Assembly: GCF_003096035.1 (NCBI RefSeq)
Contig: NZ_CP029186.1
Span: 3,082,001-3,146,000, forward strand
Origin: Flavobacterium album
Lineage (GTDB): Bacteria > Bacteroidota > Bacteroidia > Flavobacteriales > Flavobacteriaceae
Reading direction: 5' to 3'
DNA: 64,000 bases
Under the pieces are notes generated by a model that searched no databases, had not been told where the DNA came from, and saw only the letters and a list, made by a program, of their open reading frames with translations. Position numbers and translations under genes: made by a program. This document shows positions 33,314 through 44,418 of the stretch, in pieces (within the stretch, counting starts at the first letter, position 1; every line of letters starts with the position of its first letter).

Positions 33314-35758
33314 ATGCCATATTTCATCGAAGTAATCCTGCCATTAAACCTGACTAAGCCACTCACCTACTCTATCACACAAGGAGAATATGGCTTCCTT
33401 AAACCCGGTATGCGTGTCGCGGTACCAGTTAAAAATAAGATCTATACAGGCTTAGTTACTGAATTGCATCAAAATGCACCATTACTTTACGAAGCAAAGG
33501 AAATCCACCAAATTCTCGACGATGAACCTTTAGTAACTAAAATACAGCTTGCGCACTGGCAATGGGTAGCGAATTATTACATGTGCAGCATTGGTGAGGT
33601 GTACAAGTCGGCAATGCCAAGTGGTTTTTTGCTGGAAAGCGATACGATCATTACATCACTCCAGGATTTCGATGTCGAAAGCGGAGAACTTACTGATGAC
33701 GAATATCTTATTTATGAAGCCCTGCAACAGCAATCGGCATTGAAGATACAGGAAGTTACTTCCATACTTAATAAAAAAACAATCCTTCCTATCATTAACC
33801 GGCTGATTGCAAAAAATGTGGTGGCTATACAGGAGGAAATATCTGAAAAGTACAAGCCCAAGACCATACGTTACATCCGCCTGCCGGAAGAATTCCTGCG
33901 GGAAGAACAGCTTGCTGAATTGATGGAATTGTTATCTAAGGCACCTAAACAGCGCGAGGCCGTGATGCAGTATTTCCAGCTTCAGGCATCGGAAAAAAAA
34001 CCCATTACTGCTAAAAAGCTTAATGATTCGGGGATAAATTCTACAGTCATAAAGTCTTTGATAGACAAAAACATCTTTGAAGAATATTTCCTGGATGAAG
34101 ACCGCGTACAGTTTGAGGGCGATAATAATGCAGGCTTTGGCCTCAGTCACAAACAAAAAGAAGCATTTGACGAAATAAAGAAAAGCTTTGGGCAAAAAGA
34201 TGTTACACTGCTTCATGGCATTACGTCGAGCGGCAAGACCGAGATCTATATTAAGCTCATTGAAGAATATATAAATTCCGGCCAACAGGTACTGTACCTC
34301 CTTCCGGAAATCGCGCTTACGACACAGCTTGTAGTACGGCTTACCGCCTACTTTGGCAACCAGGTAGCAGTATTCCACAGTAAGTATAATAATAACGAAC
34401 GGGTAGAAACCTGGAACCAGGTGCTGTCTGCATCCGAAACGGCAAAAGTCGTCATCGGGGCGCGTTCTGCCTTGTTCCTGCCCTTCCAAAACCTGGGGCT
34501 TATCATCATCGACGAAGAGCATGAGCCAACTTTTAAGCAGCAGGACCCGGCTCCACGCTACCATGCACGTGATGCGGCCATCGTTTTGGCGAATGCCCAT
34601 AAGGCTAAAGTTTTACTGGGGTCGGCAACACCCTCTATAGAAACGTATTACAACGCGTCCGGCGGCAAGTATGGCTATGTAGAACTGAAGGAACGCTTCG
34701 GTAAGGTAATGCCGCCTGAAATCATCCTCATTGACTTGAAAGACAAATACAAGCGCAAGCAGATGACCGGGCACTTCAGCGATTTTATGATCGAAACCAT
34801 TGCCGAAACGCTGGCCAATGGCAAGCAGGTCATCCTGTTCCAGAACCGCCGCGGCTACTCGCCCTGGGTAGAATGCCTGACCTGCGGGCATGTTCCGCAA
34901 TGCCCACAATGCGATGTTAGCCTTACCTACTATAAATATAAAAACCAGCTGCGCTGCCATTATTGCGGCCACCACATTGCCAAGCCCACGCACTGCCATA
35001 AGTGCCAGTCGCCCGACCTCGATACCAAGGGATTTGGTACCGAGCAGATAGAACTCGAGCTTAAAACATTGTTCCCCGATAAGCATTCGTGGCGCATGGA
35101 CCAGGATACTACCCGGGGCAAGCATGACTACGAAAAGATAATCGATTCGTTTAAGAACAGGGAAATTGATATTTTGGTAGGTACCCAGATGCTGGCAAAG
35201 GGGCTGCATTTTGATAATGTTGCGCTCGTGGGGATAATGAATGCAGACAACATGCTGTACCAACCGGATTTCCGTGCATTTGAGCGCGCTTACCAAATGA
35301 TGGTTCAGGTTGCGGGGCGTGCCGGGCGGAAAGACCAGCGTGGTAAAGTTTTGATACAAACGTATAACCCACTGTATAATATCATTCGCCAGGTGACCGA
35401 TAATGATTATGAAGGCATGTACAAGGAGCAGCTATATGAAAGGCATAATTTTAAATATCCTCCGTTCTTCAGGCTTGTACGGATTACATTGCGGCATAAG
35501 GATTATGAGAAAGTAAAAGAGGCGGCAATTTGGCTGTTCAATGTGTTGTCGCAACAGCTTGGCGTAACGGTGCTGGGGCCGGAAGAGCCGGGCATCAACA
35601 GGATACGCAATGAATACATCCGTACCATAATGATCAAGATCCCACAAGGTGCCGCGCTGGGAGGCACCAAAAAAGCGATACAAAGGGTGCTCTCAAGCTT
35701 TGATGCCGTATCACAATACAGGGCAGTAAAGGTGACACTTAATGCCGACCCGTATTAG
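33314..35758 (+). CDS. priA: Primosomal replication protein N', superfamily II helicase
   Basis: PriA restarts stalled forks by recognising branched DNA and loading the replicative helicase. The 814-residue protein has an N-terminal DNA-binding domain (residues 1-200), Walker A GITSSGKTE, the DEEH box, and eight cysteines in four pairs (CLTC, CPQC, CHYC, CHKC) that bind two zinc ions. The helicase C-terminal motifs GTQMLAKGLHF and VAGRAGR are intact. The length is slightly above the E. coli value of 732, as usual in Bacteroidetes. It is monocistronic, with a strong terminator. Confidence 0.97.
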   Translation: MPYFIEVILPLNLTKPLTYSITQGEYGFLKPGMRVAVPVKNKIYTGLVTELHQNAPLLYEAKEIHQILDDEPLVTKIQLAHWQWVANYYMCSIGEVYKSAMPSGFLLESDTIITSLQDFDVESGELTDDEYLIYEALQQQSALKIQEVTSILNKKTILPIINRLIAKNVVAIQEEISEKYKPKTIRYIRLPEEFLREEQLAELMELLSKAPKQREAVMQYFQLQASEKKPITAKKLNDSGINSTVIKSLIDKNIFEEYFLDEDRVQFEGDNNAGFGLSHKQKEAFDEIKKSFGQKDVTLLHGITSSGKTEIYIKLIEEYINSGQQVLYLLPEIALTTQLVVRLTAYFGNQVAVFHSKYNNNERVETWNQVLSASETAKVVIGARSALFLPFQNLGLIIIDEEHEPTFKQQDPAPRYHARDAAIVLANAHKAKVLLGSATPSIETYYNASGGKYGYVELKERFGKVMPPEIILIDLKDKYKRKQMTGHFSDFMIETIAETLANGKQVILFQNRRGYSPWVECLTCGHVPQCPQCDVSLTYYKYKNQLRCHYCGHHIAKPTHCHKCQSPDLDTKGFGTEQIELELKTLFPDKHSWRMDQDTTRGKHDYEKIIDSFKNREIDILVGTQMLAKGLHFDNVALVGIMNADNMLYQPDFRAFERAYQMMVQVAGRAGRKDQRGKVLIQTYNPLYNIIRQVTDNDYEGMYKEQLYERHNFKYPPFFRLVRITLRHKDYEKVKEAAIWLFNVLSQQLGVTVLGPEEPGINRIRNEYIRTIMIKIPQGAALGGTKKAIQRVLSSFDAVSQYRAVKVTLNADPY

Positions 35759-35762
35759 TTAT

Positions 35763-35808
35763 AACAATACAGGCATATAGAAAACTATATGCCTGTATTA
35801 TTGTTTTT
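35763..35808 (+). terminator. Terminator after priA
   Basis: Arms 35766-35780 and 35785-35799 are perfect 15-bp complements (AATACAGGCATATAG) around AAAA, followed by a seven-T run. No T run follows on the minus strand, so it serves priA only. Confidence 0.9.
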
Positions 35809-35823
35809 TTAGGTAAGGGGATT

Positions 35824-36522
35824 CTAGGACGGTTTGTTGAGTGCGTTAGCAAGGTCTTCTTTTTTATTGCGGCTCAGGGGTATCTGTGTTTTGCCTATTT
35901 CTGCAAATTTGCTGTTGAAACGCTGCACCTTATCAATATTGATGATAAAGGATTTATGAACCCTCAGGAATTTATCTGGCGGCAGGTCGTTTTCAAAAGA
36001 TTTCATGGTAGAGAGCACCAGGTGCGTATCGTCTTCGGTATTGATCTTTACATAATCCCCGAAAGCCTCTATCCATTTTATTTTTGAGATATAAACCTTG
36101 AAGTTCTTGAGGTTGCTTTTTACAAAAATAAATTCGGCCTCCTCTTCGGCACCGTCATTTTTCATCTGGTGCATTTCAATAGCCTTTTGCACTGCCTTGT
36201 AAAAACGCTCCTTATTGACGGGCTTATGCAAATAATCGACAGCGGCGTAATCAAAAGCCTTAAGGGCATAATCTGATTTTGACGATACAAAGATGATCTG
36301 CGGCCTTGATTTGAGTCCATCGAGCAGGTCGAACCCTGTTTGTACCGGCATTTCTATATCCAGGAACAGGAGATCGACGCTTTTGTTAAGGATGCAGTTA
36401 CGGGCATCTGAAGCATTGGAAAAATCTCCAACGAGCGTCAGGTCGGGATGCTCATTAACCAGTTTTGCTACAGTAATCCTATGTATTGTGCTATCATCAA
36501 CAACAACACAGTTAAGTTTCAT
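35824..36522 (-). CDS. LytTR family response regulator (orphan)
   Basis: This 232-residue regulator has a receiver domain (residues 1-120) with DD at 9-10, the phospho-acceptor D55 in FLDIEMP, and the conserved lysine in YLHKPVN. The C-terminal LytTR DNA-binding domain starts near residue 135 (FIFVKSNLKNFKVYISKIKW, then RVHKSFIINIDKV). No sensor kinase gene is adjacent, so its partner must lie elsewhere. It is controlled by a consensus promoter with a 55-base leader. Confidence 0.94.
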   Translation of the reverse strand: MKLNCVVVDDSTIHRITVAKLVNEHPDLTLVGDFSNASDARNCILNKSVDLLFLDIEMPVQTGFDLLDGLKSRPQIIFVSSKSDYALKAFDYAAVDYLHKPVNKERFYKAVQKAIEMHQMKNDGAEEEAEFIFVKSNLKNFKVYISKIKWIEAFGDYVKINTEDDTHLVLSTMKSFENDLPPDKFLRVHKSFIINIDKVQRFNSKFAEIGKTQIPLSRNKKEDLANALNKPS

Positions 36523-36583
36523 TTGTCATGCTCTGTTTATAATGTTCAGTAATTTTGTTTCGTTTTTTTAGTTTGGGATAAGA

Positions 36584-36591
36584 CAAATATA
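36584..36591 (-). promoter_or_regulatory. -7 promoter TATATTTG with -33 TTG for the LytTR gene
   Basis: Perfect TAnnTTTG on the minus strand, with TTG at 36611-36613 spaced exactly 19 bases. Confidence 0.75.
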
Positions 36592-36659
36592 AACAAAAAA
36601 TCATTTTTAACAATTCCAAAAAAAGCAAAATTACCTCTTGCGCATTAAATATAAATAAT

Positions 36660-36667
36660 TACATTTG
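36660..36667 (+). promoter_or_regulatory. -7 promoter TACATTTG with -33 TTG for rpsF-rpsR-rplI
   Basis: TTG at 36638-36640, then 19 bases, then TACATTTG. This is the full flavobacterial housekeeping consensus, with a leader of about 27 AT-rich bases. Confidence 0.85.
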
Positions 36668-36700
36668 CACCCAATTTTATAACAAATAAATATTTTTATT

Positions 36701-37045
36701 ATGAATCACTATGAAACTGTTTTCATCTTGAATCCCGTTTTATCTGAAACCCAGGTAAAGGAAACAGTAAGCAAGTTTGAAGATTATCTTACTTCAAGAG
36801 GTGCCCAGATCGTTGCAAAAGAAGACTGGGGATTGAAAAAATTGGCTTACGAGATCCAGCACAAGAAAAGCGGATTTTACACACTATTGCAATTCCAGGC
36901 TCCGGGCGAGATCCTTATCGGCTTTGAAACCGAATTCCGTCGTGACGAAAGGGTAATGCGTTTCTTAACCGTAAGCCTTGACAAGCACGCCATCTCATGG
37001 GCAGAAAGAAGAAGAGAAAAATTAAAAACTAAAGCAGCCAACTAA
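36701..37045 (+). CDS. rpsF: 30S ribosomal protein S6
   Basis: S6 binds 16S rRNA with S18 in the small-subunit platform. The 114-residue protein starts [16 protein letters not shown] and contains the conserved [20 protein letters not shown]. It is first of a three-gene operon, 2 bases before rpsR. No acidic glutamate tail is present. Confidence 0.97.
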   Translation: MNHYETVFILNPVLSETQVKETVSKFEDYLTSRGAQIVAKEDWGLKKLAYEIQHKKSGFYTLLQFQAPGEILIGFETEFRRDERVMRFLTVSLDKHAISWAERRREKLKTKAAN

Positions 37046-37047
37046 TC

Positions 37048-37344
37048 ATGTCAAATATAGAGCAGTCAGCTAAAGGAAAAAAAGACGGGGATATCAGGTA
37101 TCTTACGCCTTTGAACATAGAAACGAACAAGACTAAAAAGTATTGCCGTTTCAAAAAATCAGGTATCAAATATGTAGATTACAAAGACCCTGATTTCCTA
37201 TTGAAATTCGTAAACGAGCAGGGGAAATTGCTTCCGCGCCGTTTAACAGGGACTTCCCTAAAATACCAAAGGAAAGTATCTGTAGCTGTAAAGAGGGCAC
37301 GTCATTTAGCATTAATGCCATATGTGGCTGATTTATTAAAATAA
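37048..37344 (+). CDS. rpsR: 30S ribosomal protein S18
   Basis: S18 pairs with S6 in the 30S subunit. The 98-residue protein has the conserved [21 protein letters not shown], split as [11 protein letters not shown] and [10 protein letters not shown], and [12 protein letters not shown]. The N-terminal cysteines found in zinc-binding S18 are absent apart from one in KKYCRFKK. It lies within the rpsF operon. Confidence 0.97.
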   Translation: MSNIEQSAKGKKDGDIRYLTPLNIETNKTKKYCRFKKSGIKYVDYKDPDFLLKFVNEQGKLLPRRLTGTSLKYQRKVSVAVKRARHLALMPYVADLLK

Positions 37345-37359
37345 AAAGGAGTCAATATT

Positions 37360-37806
37360 ATGGAACTTATACTTAAACAAGACGTACAGAATTTAGGTTT
37401 TAAAGATGATGTAGTTACCGTGAAAGCCGGATATGGCCGTAACTTCCTAATTCCACAAGGATTTGCCCAAATGGCAACGCCTTCAGCTAAAAAAGTTTTG
37501 GCTGAAAACCTTAAACAAAGGGCTTTTAAAGAGCAAAAGATTGTAAACGAGGCAAAAGCGACTGCTGAAGCGCTTAAAGCACTTGAGATAAAACTAACTG
37601 CAAAAGCAGGCGGCGAAAAACTATTTGGTTCTGTAACCAATGCTGATATCGCAGAAGCGCTTGAAAAAGCAGGACAGCCTATCGACAGGAAATTCATCAC
37701 AAGCGGTATCGTTAAGCGTACCGGCAAATACTCTGCAAGCATCAGGCTTCACAGGGATGTGATCGTTGACCTTCCTTACGAGATCGTTGCTGAACAGGAA
37801 AAATAA
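37360..37806 (+). CDS. rplI: 50S ribosomal protein L9
   Basis: L9 binds 23S rRNA at the base of the L1 stalk. The 148-residue protein shows the N-terminal domain MELILKQDVQNLGFKDDVV and VKAGYGRNFLIPQGFA, a long connecting helix, then the C-terminal domain with LFGSVTNADIAEAL. It is last of the operon, with a terminator 18 bases after. Confidence 0.97.
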   Translation: MELILKQDVQNLGFKDDVVTVKAGYGRNFLIPQGFAQMATPSAKKVLAENLKQRAFKEQKIVNEAKATAEALKALEIKLTAKAGGEKLFGSVTNADIAEALEKAGQPIDRKFITSGIVKRTGKYSASIRLHRDVIVDLPYEIVAEQEK

Positions 37807-37824
37807 TTTTCTGAATATATATAG

Positions 37825-37852
37825 AAAGCCTTCCTTTTGGGAGGCTTTTTTG
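37825..37852 (+). terminator. Terminator after rplI
   Basis: AAAGCCTTCC (37826-37835) pairs with GGGAGGCTTT with one wobble, around a TTTT loop and followed by a T run. Confidence 0.85.
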
Positions 37853-37875
37853 TTTTACATACACATACTACTTTG

Positions 37876-37883
37876 TAACTTTG
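37876..37883 (+). promoter_or_regulatory. -7 promoter element TAACTTTG for the 37909 gene
   Basis: A perfect TAnnTTTG match, with a leader of about 19 bases. Confidence 0.6.
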
Positions 37884-37908
37884 CCACTCTGAAACTTTAG
37901 AACGCACA

Positions 37909-38376
37909 ATGAAATACGCACGACTTACAAAAGAACAGCTTGAAGAACTGCACCCGGAATTCATAAACTTCCTGGCATCGCAGTCTATAGATAAAACCGA
38001 ATGGGATACCCTGAAAAAAGAAAAACCTGAAGTAGCCGAACAGGAGATCGATGTGTTCTCTGACCTGATATGGGAAAACGTGGTTTCCAAAGCGGAATGG
38101 CTGGAACATTATTCTAAAAATCATATCTTCCTGTTCAAGCTCGACCAGGAAAAAATGGAAAGCATCGTTATCCATGCACATACTCCCATAGCCGATTTCC
38201 TTACAGAAGGCGGCCTGCAATGGCTCAATGAAAATATCTTTTCGGATGAAGTACAAATCCAGCGTGGCGCGAAGCCTTTCAGCCAGGAAAGGAACGATGA
38301 GATATTCAGCCTTATCGAGCAGGGCGCTATTTTGAGCGACGGTACGCTTTATAAGCAACTGGAGGATATGTTTTAG
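37909..38376 (+). CDS. DUF6495-like hypothetical protein
   Basis: This acidic 155-residue cytoplasmic protein begins MKYARLTKEQLEELHPEFI and contains DVFSDLIWENVVSKAEWLEH and ADFLTEGGLQWLN. I believe it belongs to DUF6495, a Flavobacteriia-specific family of unknown function usually near ribosomal-protein genes, but this assignment is from memory. It is monocistronic. Confidence 0.75.
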   Translation: MKYARLTKEQLEELHPEFINFLASQSIDKTEWDTLKKEKPEVAEQEIDVFSDLIWENVVSKAEWLEHYSKNHIFLFKLDQEKMESIVIHAHTPIADFLTEGGLQWLNENIFSDEVQIQRGAKPFSQERNDEIFSLIEQGAILSDGTLYKQLEDMF

Positions 38377-38410
38377 AGGAAGGGGCTGAGAGCCTTAAGT
38401 GCTGAGTTAT

Positions 38411-38453
38411 TGAGGTTATTAGTTACTTAGCATCTTAGCGACTAAGAACCTCA
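38411..38453. repeat. Inverted repeat upstream of ligA
   Basis: Arms 38411-38423 (TGAGGTTATTAGT) and 38441-38453 match at 12 of 13 positions around a 17-base loop. The surrounding TTAGCATCTTAGCGACT text is typical of degenerate TTAG-rich Bacteroidetes repeats. There is no T run, so a terminator role is unlikely. Confidence 0.45.
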
Positions 38454-38484
38454 GCAACTTTGCAGCTTTTTCAAAAAACTTGGC

Positions 38485-40512
<2,028 letters not shown>

Positions 40513-40558
40513 GTGGCTTAGGTTCTGAGGCTCAGTGTATATCAGTAAAATAGAATCG

Positions 40559-41023
40559 ATGAAAAAGCATATTATCTTTTTGTTGTTTATCGGCCTAAAT
40601 TTATATTCCCAAGATAAAGGAATCGAAATTTATACAATTAAAACTATCAATAATTCCGAGAAGGACTGCAATAATTGTTTCGATATCAGCAAAGAAATTT
40701 TGTCAGGTGAGCCATTATTGAAAACCACCGATATTGACCATTTTGATTGGGAAAAACAGCAATTTATCTTAAATGATACTGGGAGAGAGAAGGTACGTAA
40801 ATTAGATATCCCAATGGATGGATTGCCGGTTGTATTTGTAATTAATGATGAACCGATTTATGGTTTTTGGCTATGGCATCCGTTATCATCCCATGTATGT
40901 GATCGTGTTTTAACATATCCGAATTGGAGCTTTGAACTGGAATTTGGACTTCCAAATGATGGTTTTGGTTCAGATCCAAGATATGATGCGAGGATTAAAA
41001 AGTATTTGAATATCAAAGACTAA
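40559..41023 (+). CDS. Hypothetical secreted protein
   Basis: This 154-residue protein has a signal peptide (MKKHIIFLLFIGLNLYSQ), a paired cysteine CNNC, and GLPVVFVINDEPIYGFWLWH. Family not recognised. The ATG at 40559 was preferred to a GTG at 40535. It is AT-rich between ligA and the MBOAT gene. Confidence 0.65.
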   Translation: MKKHIIFLLFIGLNLYSQDKGIEIYTIKTINNSEKDCNNCFDISKEILSGEPLLKTTDIDHFDWEKQQFILNDTGREKVRKLDIPMDGLPVVFVINDEPIYGFWLWHPLSSHVCDRVLTYPNWSFELEFGLPNDGFGSDPRYDARIKKYLNIKD

Positions 41024-41081
41024 TTCAGGATACACTCAGAAAAGCCCAGATTAAATGAATTAAATATCTCCGCTGCCAAAT

Positions 41082-42530
41082 ATGTTATTTAACTCACTAC
41101 CTTTTGCAGTTTTCCTGCCCATAGTATTCCTGCTGTATTGGCGGATAAGTCCAAAAAATCTGCACCTGCAAAATGTATTGTTGCTAGCAGCCAGTTATTT
41201 CTTTTATGCCTGTTGGGACTGGCGTTTCCTGTTTCTTTTACTATTTTCTACAGCATTGGATTATGTTACAGGCTTAAATATAGTGGCTGTGCAAAGCCAA
41301 AGGGTCAAAAAGTTTTGGTTCTGGCTGAGCATCTCCGTAAATCTATGTTTTCTGGGTGTTTTTAAATACTATAATTTCTTTGCTGACAGTTTCACAACGG
41401 CAATGTCCGGTTTGGGCCTTACGGTACATCCGGCAACATTAAATATCATATTGCCCGTAGGGATCTCTTTCTATACTTTTCATGGCCTTTCCTATGTCAT
41501 TGATGTTTATAAAGGCCGTATCAAAACCGAAAGGAATTTTATAGATTATGCGCTCTTCGTGAGTTTCTTCCCATTGCTTGTGGCCGGGCCTATTGAGCGG
41601 GCAACGCACTTGCTCCCACAGTTGAAGCGGGAGCGCATTTTTAACCTCAACAATATAAAGTACGGCCTCCGTCAGATACTTTGGGGGCTTTTCAAAAAGA
41701 TCGTCATTGCCGACCAATGTGCAAAATATGCCAATGCCATATTTGACAATTCCGATACCCTTTCAGGAAACAGCCTGGCTTTTGGGGCACTGTTCTTCAC
41801 GTTCCAGATATATGGGGACTTTTCGGGATATTCTGATATAGCGTTAGGCACGGCACGACTGTTTGGCATCGACCTGATGCGGAATTTTGCTTACCCGTAT
41901 TTCTCCCGGGATATTGCCGAATTCTGGCGCAGATGGCACATATCGCTTTCCGGATGGTTCAGGGATTATGTTTATATCCCGCTTGGAGGAAGCAGGACCA
42001 GCCCGTTAAAAAAGACAAGGAATATATTCATCATATTCATCCTGAGTGGATTTTGGCACGGTGCTAACTGGACCTTTATTGCATGGGGGATACTCAATGC
42101 GTTATATTTTTTACCCTTGCTGCTCACCGGCCGCAATAGGGATAATATTGAAATTGCGGGCGGAGATGGACTTTTCCCATCATTTAAAGAAACCTTGGGA
42201 ATGGCAACGACTTTTTGCCTGACCGTTTTTGCGTGGATATTTTTCAGGGCAGAGAATATCGGGCACGCTTTCAGGTATGTTGGGAAGGTGTTCTCAAAAA
42301 GCCTTTTTGACATGCCTGATTTTGAAGAAAAAACACAAGGCGTGCTATTACTTGGCGTAGCCTTTTTGTTCCTTTTGGCTGAATGGATCGGCAGGAAAGA
42401 GCAATATGCCATTGCAAGGCTGGGACTCACATGGAACAGGCCTGCCCGGTGGGCATTTTATTATTTACTGATCGCTGCTATATTTCTATACGGCGGCAAA
42501 GAGCAGCAATTCATTTATTTCCAGTTTTAG
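41082..42530 (+). CDS. MBOAT family O-acyltransferase (AlgI-like)
   Basis: This 482-residue membrane enzyme has about ten helices. It transfers acyl groups, usually acetate, to extracytoplasmic sugars or polymers. Visible are ILPVGISFYTFHGLSYVIDV, FFPLLVAGPIER, WRRWHISLSGWFRDYVYIPLG and the catalytic histidine in SGFWHGANWTFIAWG. It forms a unit with the following gene (2-base gap), matching AlgI plus AlgX/J-type pairs. The acceptor polymer is unknown, and no alginate genes are near. Confidence 0.92.
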   Translation: MLFNSLPFAVFLPIVFLLYWRISPKNLHLQNVLLLAASYFFYACWDWRFLFLLLFSTALDYVTGLNIVAVQSQRVKKFWFWLSISVNLCFLGVFKYYNFFADSFTTAMSGLGLTVHPATLNIILPVGISFYTFHGLSYVIDVYKGRIKTERNFIDYALFVSFFPLLVAGPIERATHLLPQLKRERIFNLNNIKYGLRQILWGLFKKIVIADQCAKYANAIFDNSDTLSGNSLAFGALFFTFQIYGDFSGYSDIALGTARLFGIDLMRNFAYPYFSRDIAEFWRRWHISLSGWFRDYVYIPLGGSRTSPLKKTRNIFIIFILSGFWHGANWTFIAWGILNALYFLPLLLTGRNRDNIEIAGGDGLFPSFKETLGMATTFCLTVFAWIFFRAENIGHAFRYVGKVFSKSLFDMPDFEEKTQGVLLLGVAFLFLLAEWIGRKEQYAIARLGLTWNRPARWAFYYLLIAAIFLYGGKEQQFIYFQF

Positions 42531-42532
42531 CC

Positions 42533-43543
42533 ATGAAAAAATTAGTCATCCTGCTCATAAAGTTCTTTACTCCCCTGCTGGTAATAATAGCTATTTATGC
42601 ATGGCTGGATCCCTTTAAGGTAGTGCGGCACTATGATACCTATTATAAGCCTTATAATAAAGTAAGTGTGTTCCTCGACAAAGATTATATAAGCACCGCT
42701 AATTACGATAACCGTTATGAGAAAGAACATTATGACTCTTTTATTTTTGGTAATTCAAGGTCGATGATGTATCAGGCTGCCCAATGGCAAAAATACATTG
42801 GTGCCGGGAGCAGGCCTTACCATTTTGATGCATCGAACGAAACCCTTTTCGGCATTTGTAAAAAGATCGCCTATATTGATAACAAACAGGAAAAACTAAA
42901 AAATGTACTTTTAGTCATTGACAGGCAATTGCTTTTGCAGACAAAAAGCAATGAAGGCCATCTATTCGAAATATCGCCTCAGCTTGTAAATAATAAGAAC
43001 TTTACCGATTTTCACCTTACATTTTTCAGGGCTTCCCTTACCTGTAAATTCCTGCCCGGTTATGTGGATTATAAAGTTTCCGGAACGCCAAAGCCATACA
43101 TGACAGGGAATGTCTTGGATGATATCCCCTTCACGTATAATGCCGTGATCAACGAGATGGTAATGACCGATACGGAAAGATCGATAGCTGAAGGCACTTT
43201 TTATACCGCTGAACGGATGAATGTTTTTTATAAGCGGGATACGATACAGAAGGTTTCGGAAGCCTGTATTGGCATTAAACAAAAACAAATGCTGAGTGAG
43301 ATCTCGTCCATTCTAAAAAAACACGGCACCAGGTTAAAAATAGTGATCAACCCGCTGTACAACCAGGAAAAATTGAACCCAAAGGATATTGCTTTCCTTA
43401 AGAGGCTCTTCGGTCCGGATGTAGTATATGATCTTTCGGGCATTAACAGCATTACGAACGACTACCGCAATTATTATGAAAACTCGCACTACAGGCCGCA
43501 GGTAGCGAACATAGTCCTGAAAAAAATGTATGGCGGGCGTTAA
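42533..43543 (+). CDS. Membrane-anchored partner of the MBOAT acyltransferase, possibly SGNH-like
   Basis: The 336-residue protein has one N-terminal membrane helix (MKKLVILLIKFFTPLLVIIAI), then a periplasmic domain. IFGNSRSMMYQAAQW (about residue 76) has the GNSRS form of an SGNH-like nucleophile block (compare GDS), and YENSHYRPQVANIVLKKM near the end could supply the histidine as in AlgX/AlgJ proteins. Between them lie LVIDRQLLLQTK and KIVINPLYNQEKL. The match is inferred from motif order and gene context. The ATG at 42533 was chosen because an in-frame extension overlaps the MBOAT gene. Confidence 0.8.
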   Translation: MKKLVILLIKFFTPLLVIIAIYAWLDPFKVVRHYDTYYKPYNKVSVFLDKDYISTANYDNRYEKEHYDSFIFGNSRSMMYQAAQWQKYIGAGSRPYHFDASNETLFGICKKIAYIDNKQEKLKNVLLVIDRQLLLQTKSNEGHLFEISPQLVNNKNFTDFHLTFFRASLTCKFLPGYVDYKVSGTPKPYMTGNVLDDIPFTYNAVINEMVMTDTERSIAEGTFYTAERMNVFYKRDTIQKVSEACIGIKQKQMLSEISSILKKHGTRLKIVINPLYNQEKLNPKDIAFLKRLFGPDVVYDLSGINSITNDYRNYYENSHYRPQVANIVLKKMYGGR

Positions 43544-43576
43544 TTTTATTAATTTTACAACCCTGAACAGATACTT

Positions 43577-44050
43577 ATGAACATCAGGCTACTCGCCATA
43601 GGAAAAACTGATAACAAAGCCCTGCAACATCTCATGGACGATTACATGAAGCGGCTGTCTTTTTACATAAAATTCGAGTTAGAGGTTATTCCCGATATTA
43701 AGAATGCGAAAAATCTTAGTGAGGCACAGCAAAAGGAAAAAGAGGGTGAGATAATTTTATCCAAACTCTCCCCTACCGACCAGCTTATTCTTTTGGATGA
43801 GAATGGCAAGTCATTCAGTAGCGTTGGCTTTTCTGAAGAATTGCAGAAGAAGATGAACTCAGGGATAAAAACACTGGTATTCGTTATAGGGGGGCCTTAT
43901 GGCTTTTCGCAGGAGGTTTATACTAAAGCACAAGGCAAGATATCATTATCTGCTATGACTTTCTCCCACCAAATGGTAAGGCTGTTCTTTATTGAGCAGG
44001 TGTACCGGGCATTTACTATTCTGAGGGGGGAGCCGTATCACCATCAATAA
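43577..44050 (+). CDS. rlmH: 23S rRNA (pseudouridine-1915-N3) methyltransferase
   Basis: RlmH uses SAM to methylate pseudouridine 1915 in helix 69 of 23S rRNA. The 157-residue SPOUT enzyme starts MNIRLLAIGKTD, has LILLDENGKSFSS and the knot region FVIGGPYGFS, and ends in the diagnostic RGEPYHH. It is next to but not clearly co-transcribed with the MBOAT pair (33-base gap). Confidence 0.96.
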   Translation: MNIRLLAIGKTDNKALQHLMDDYMKRLSFYIKFELEVIPDIKNAKNLSEAQQKEKEGEIILSKLSPTDQLILLDENGKSFSSVGFSEELQKKMNSGIKTLVFVIGGPYGFSQEVYTKAQGKISLSAMTFSHQMVRLFFIEQVYRAFTILRGEPYHHQ

Positions 44051-44100
44051 CCATTTCAGATTTTTGATTTCAGAATTTAGATTGAGCTCCACTCCTGCTG

Positions 44101-44412
44101 TTAGTCGGTTGGCTTTGCATCACCTTTTTCGAAATATATTCCCTTTTCTTTTCCGTCAAGTGAAGTAATTATCATAATATAACAATCATAATGAAATGAT
44201 GTACTTTGCATTAATGCTATAGGTAAGCTGTTTTTATAAATAGTATCAGTATCCAGATAATATCCTGAATCTTCCATTTTATCACTGAACTGTATCCAAT
44301 CACCTACGCGAAATCCCTCTCCCCATTTCCATTGATACGAAGCGGCAATTTCCGCGTCCGATTTGCAACTTACTATGATAAGCGAGATCAAAGGCAATAA
44401 CATTCGTTTCAT
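44101..44412 (-). CDS. Hypothetical lipoprotein
   Basis: This 103-residue lipoprotein (lipobox LIIVSC, cysteine 16) has no recognised family. It starts 6 bases after the folP stop on the same strand, so it is probably co-transcribed. Aromatic-rich segments (YQWKWGEGFRVGDWIQF) suggest a beta fold. Confidence 0.65.
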   Translation of the reverse strand: MKRMLLPLISLIIVSCKSDAEIAASYQWKWGEGFRVGDWIQFSDKMEDSGYYLDTDTIYKNSLPIALMQSTSFHYDCYIMIITSLDGKEKGIYFEKGDAKPTD

Positions 44413-44418
44413 ACTATA

